A stretch of DNA of 14,163 nucleotides from an uncultured Peptostreptococcaceae bacterium. Lineage in GTDB: Bacteria > Bacillota > Clostridia > Tissierellales > Peptoniphilaceae. The position numbers and the translations under genes were made by a program. Shown here one piece after another: positions 13,021 to 14,163 of the stretch (the first letter of the stretch is position 1; each line of letters begins with the position of its first letter). Location of the stretch: NCBI GenBank assembly GCA_945910665.1, contig CAMDZK010000007.1, forward strand, positions 1-14,163. The letters are read 5' to 3'. The notes beneath the pieces were generated by a model. That model saw only the letters and a list, made by a program, of their open reading frames with translations, was not told the origin of the DNA and searched no databases.

Positions 13021-14163
13021 TTATTCGGAATGATCAACTTGGATCACAATGGTTATTTCTTCGAGTTGCTCTTGATCGATTTTCACGTTCTCAATCGGTT
13101 CCATTTGAATGGGTAGCGTGTGTTCTCCCACCCCTAATCCTTGTGCATTGACGAGGAGTCTCACTTTGCTTCGGTCCAACTCATTGATAATCGCTTCTTC
13201 CGCGCGTAATTTAACGAGGATAGAGCTACCATCTTGTACATTGGCCGTGTATCCTTCGGCTAAATTTTGAATATCAATCGTCGAACGGTCAATGAGATAA
13301 CTTTGTTCCACAGGTGTGCGGACAGTGTACCGATAGAGAATCGTTGTATCTTCGACGAGTTTTACTCCTTCTGGAAATTGCAATTGCACTTCTCTTTCAC
13401 CTGATTCTGTCATGGATGCATAATCGATCGCTTCCGTTCGTACATTTTCTAAATTGGATACAATCTCATCCGGTCCTTGCACAAGGACAACATTGGGTTC
13501 AATGGATTCTTGTAAAATTGTCACCTGGTCTGGCAAAGTCCCCGTATGGGCAATGACCAACGGTACTTCCTTCACTTTGCGCACTTCCGTTGATACGGAC
13601 ACAGTGTCCGCATCAGCATTGACACCACCAACAACCATTTTATCTGCATCTAATAGTTGAATAGGAAGTGTGGATGTGAATGACTCTGTTCGGTCACCCA
13701 CTTCTACATTGACGATGGCTGAATGGACGTTATTCGCCTTGCTTCGCGGTGCAGAAATCGTTATGCGTTCTGGTTCCAAAGTGAAATTGTATTTAAAGTC
13801 TTCTTTCGTACCGTCTGTGACGACATTGATCGGAATGGTTCGCTCGACGACTCGTTCAATACTAAATAAAATATCTCGTTGGCTCGAAGTGGCAATGGTC
13901 GTGTCCGCGGGTTGTTTTATCGTAACAGGTACTCGAACGGCCCCTTCCGTGTATCCTTGCAAATCCGCTTCTGCGATAATCTGTGAAGGCGAAACGCGGT
14001 TGAGTGTATTTCTTAAACCAGATAAGGTCACGTTGACGGTCGGCTTTTCTGGCTGCATGATGAGGAGTGAATCCTCTTCTAGTGCATCGACATGTAGAAG
14101 AGTCACGGGTATATTCGGAAAATCTCTCGTTATTTGCGGATTGACTTGATTCATCACGTACAC
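13021..14163 (-). CDS. cdaR: CdaR (YbbR-domain) regulator of the diadenylate cyclase CdaA (partial, N-terminus outside window)
   Basis: CdaR is a single-pass membrane protein whose extracytoplasmic YbbR repeats contact and modulate CdaA, the enzyme making cyclic di-AMP. The 380 codons in view open with (V)YVMNQVNPQITRDFPNIPV, which in this family directly follows the N-terminal membrane helix. So only some 20-25 residues, the helix itself, appear to be cut off by the window edge. About four YbbR-type repeats can be traced, beginning near residues 15, 108, 197 and 285. They are rich in beta-strand patterns, with NIPV, RTIPINV and VKEVPLVI marking repeat starts. The stop is at 13021. cdaA would be expected just upstream (beyond 14163). 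Unlike the common cdaA-cdaR-glmM order, a terminator and a transposase remnant follow this gene. Confidence 0.88.
   Translation of the reverse strand: MYVMNQVNPQITRDFPNIPVTLLHVDALEEDSLLIMQPEKPTVNVTLSGLRNTLNRVSPSQIIAEADLQGYTEGAVRVPVTIKQPADTTIATSSQRDILFSIERVVERTIPINVVTDGTKEDFKYNFTLEPERITISAPRSKANNVHSAIVNVEVGDRTESFTSTLPIQLLDADKMVVGGVNADADTVSVSTEVRKVKEVPLVIAHTGTLPDQVTILQESIEPNVVLVQGPDEIVSNLENVRTEAIDYASMTESGEREVQLQFPEGVKLVEDTTILYRYTVRTPVEQSYLIDRSTIDIQNLAEGYTANVQDGSSILVKLRAEEAIINELDRSKVRLLVNAQGLGVGEHTLPIQMEPIENVKIDQEQLEEITIVIQVDHSE

Noticed and set aside
13670..14149. Long open frame on the plus strand (159 codons)
   Set aside because: It lies wholly antisense to cdaR, whose YbbR repeats are clearly conserved; no ribosome binding site or recognisable domain is seen in the plus-strand frame.
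1..14163. CRISPR array, tRNA or rRNA gene, phage genes or toxin-antitoxin pair
   Set aside because: No regular direct repeats with spacers, no tRNA-like or rRNA sequence, and no phage or toxin-type small gene pair were seen on reading both strands.

Overview
The window looks like chromosomal DNA from a low-GC, probably anaerobic Firmicute (Clostridia- or Tissierellia-like). The signs are a ferredoxin-dependent 2-oxoacid oxidoreductase next to phosphotransbutyrylase and butyrate kinase, a cdaR (ybbR) gene, strong AGGAGG ribosome binding sites, AT-rich intergenic DNA and a Gly-Thr-Glu-Ala-rich lipoprotein linker. The genus cannot be fixed from the sequence alone. Every supported gene lies on the minus strand, so transcription runs from high to low coordinates.

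In transcription order the window opens with cdaR (14163-13021), missing its extreme N-terminus, which ends at a strong hairpin terminator. A truncated IS1182-family transposase (12888-12712) and about 360 bases of AT-rich intergenic DNA follow. Next comes a tight seven-gene operon: ptb, buk, a P-loop ATPase of unknown role, a 2x[4Fe-4S] ferredoxin subunit, and the alpha, beta and gamma subunits of a branched-chain 2-oxoacid:ferredoxin oxidoreductase (12348-7101). It ends at a clear intrinsic terminator. glmM and a degV-family gene follow as a translationally coupled pair (6901-4731), again ending at a terminator. The last block is an oligopeptide-type ABC importer: lipoprotein, two permeases, and the first 176 residues of an ATPase running off the window (4406-1). 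It has a near-consensus promoter and a hairpin between the binding-protein gene and the permease genes.

The genes suggest an amino-acid or peptide-fermenting lifestyle. The importer would bring in peptides. Branched-chain 2-oxoacids derived from Val, Leu and Ile would be oxidatively decarboxylated to acyl-CoA with reduction of ferredoxin. Ptb and Buk would then convert acyl-CoA through acyl-phosphate to the free acid, making ATP. No aminotransferase is present here, so the link from peptide to 2-oxoacid is inferred.

The most notable architectural point is that cdaR and glmM, neighbours in the well-known cdaA-cdaR-glmM operon of many Firmicutes, are about 6.1 kb apart here. The whole ptb-buk-vor operon lies between them, with a transposase scar at the cdaR-side edge. 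No CRISPR array, tRNA, rRNA or phage module was seen.
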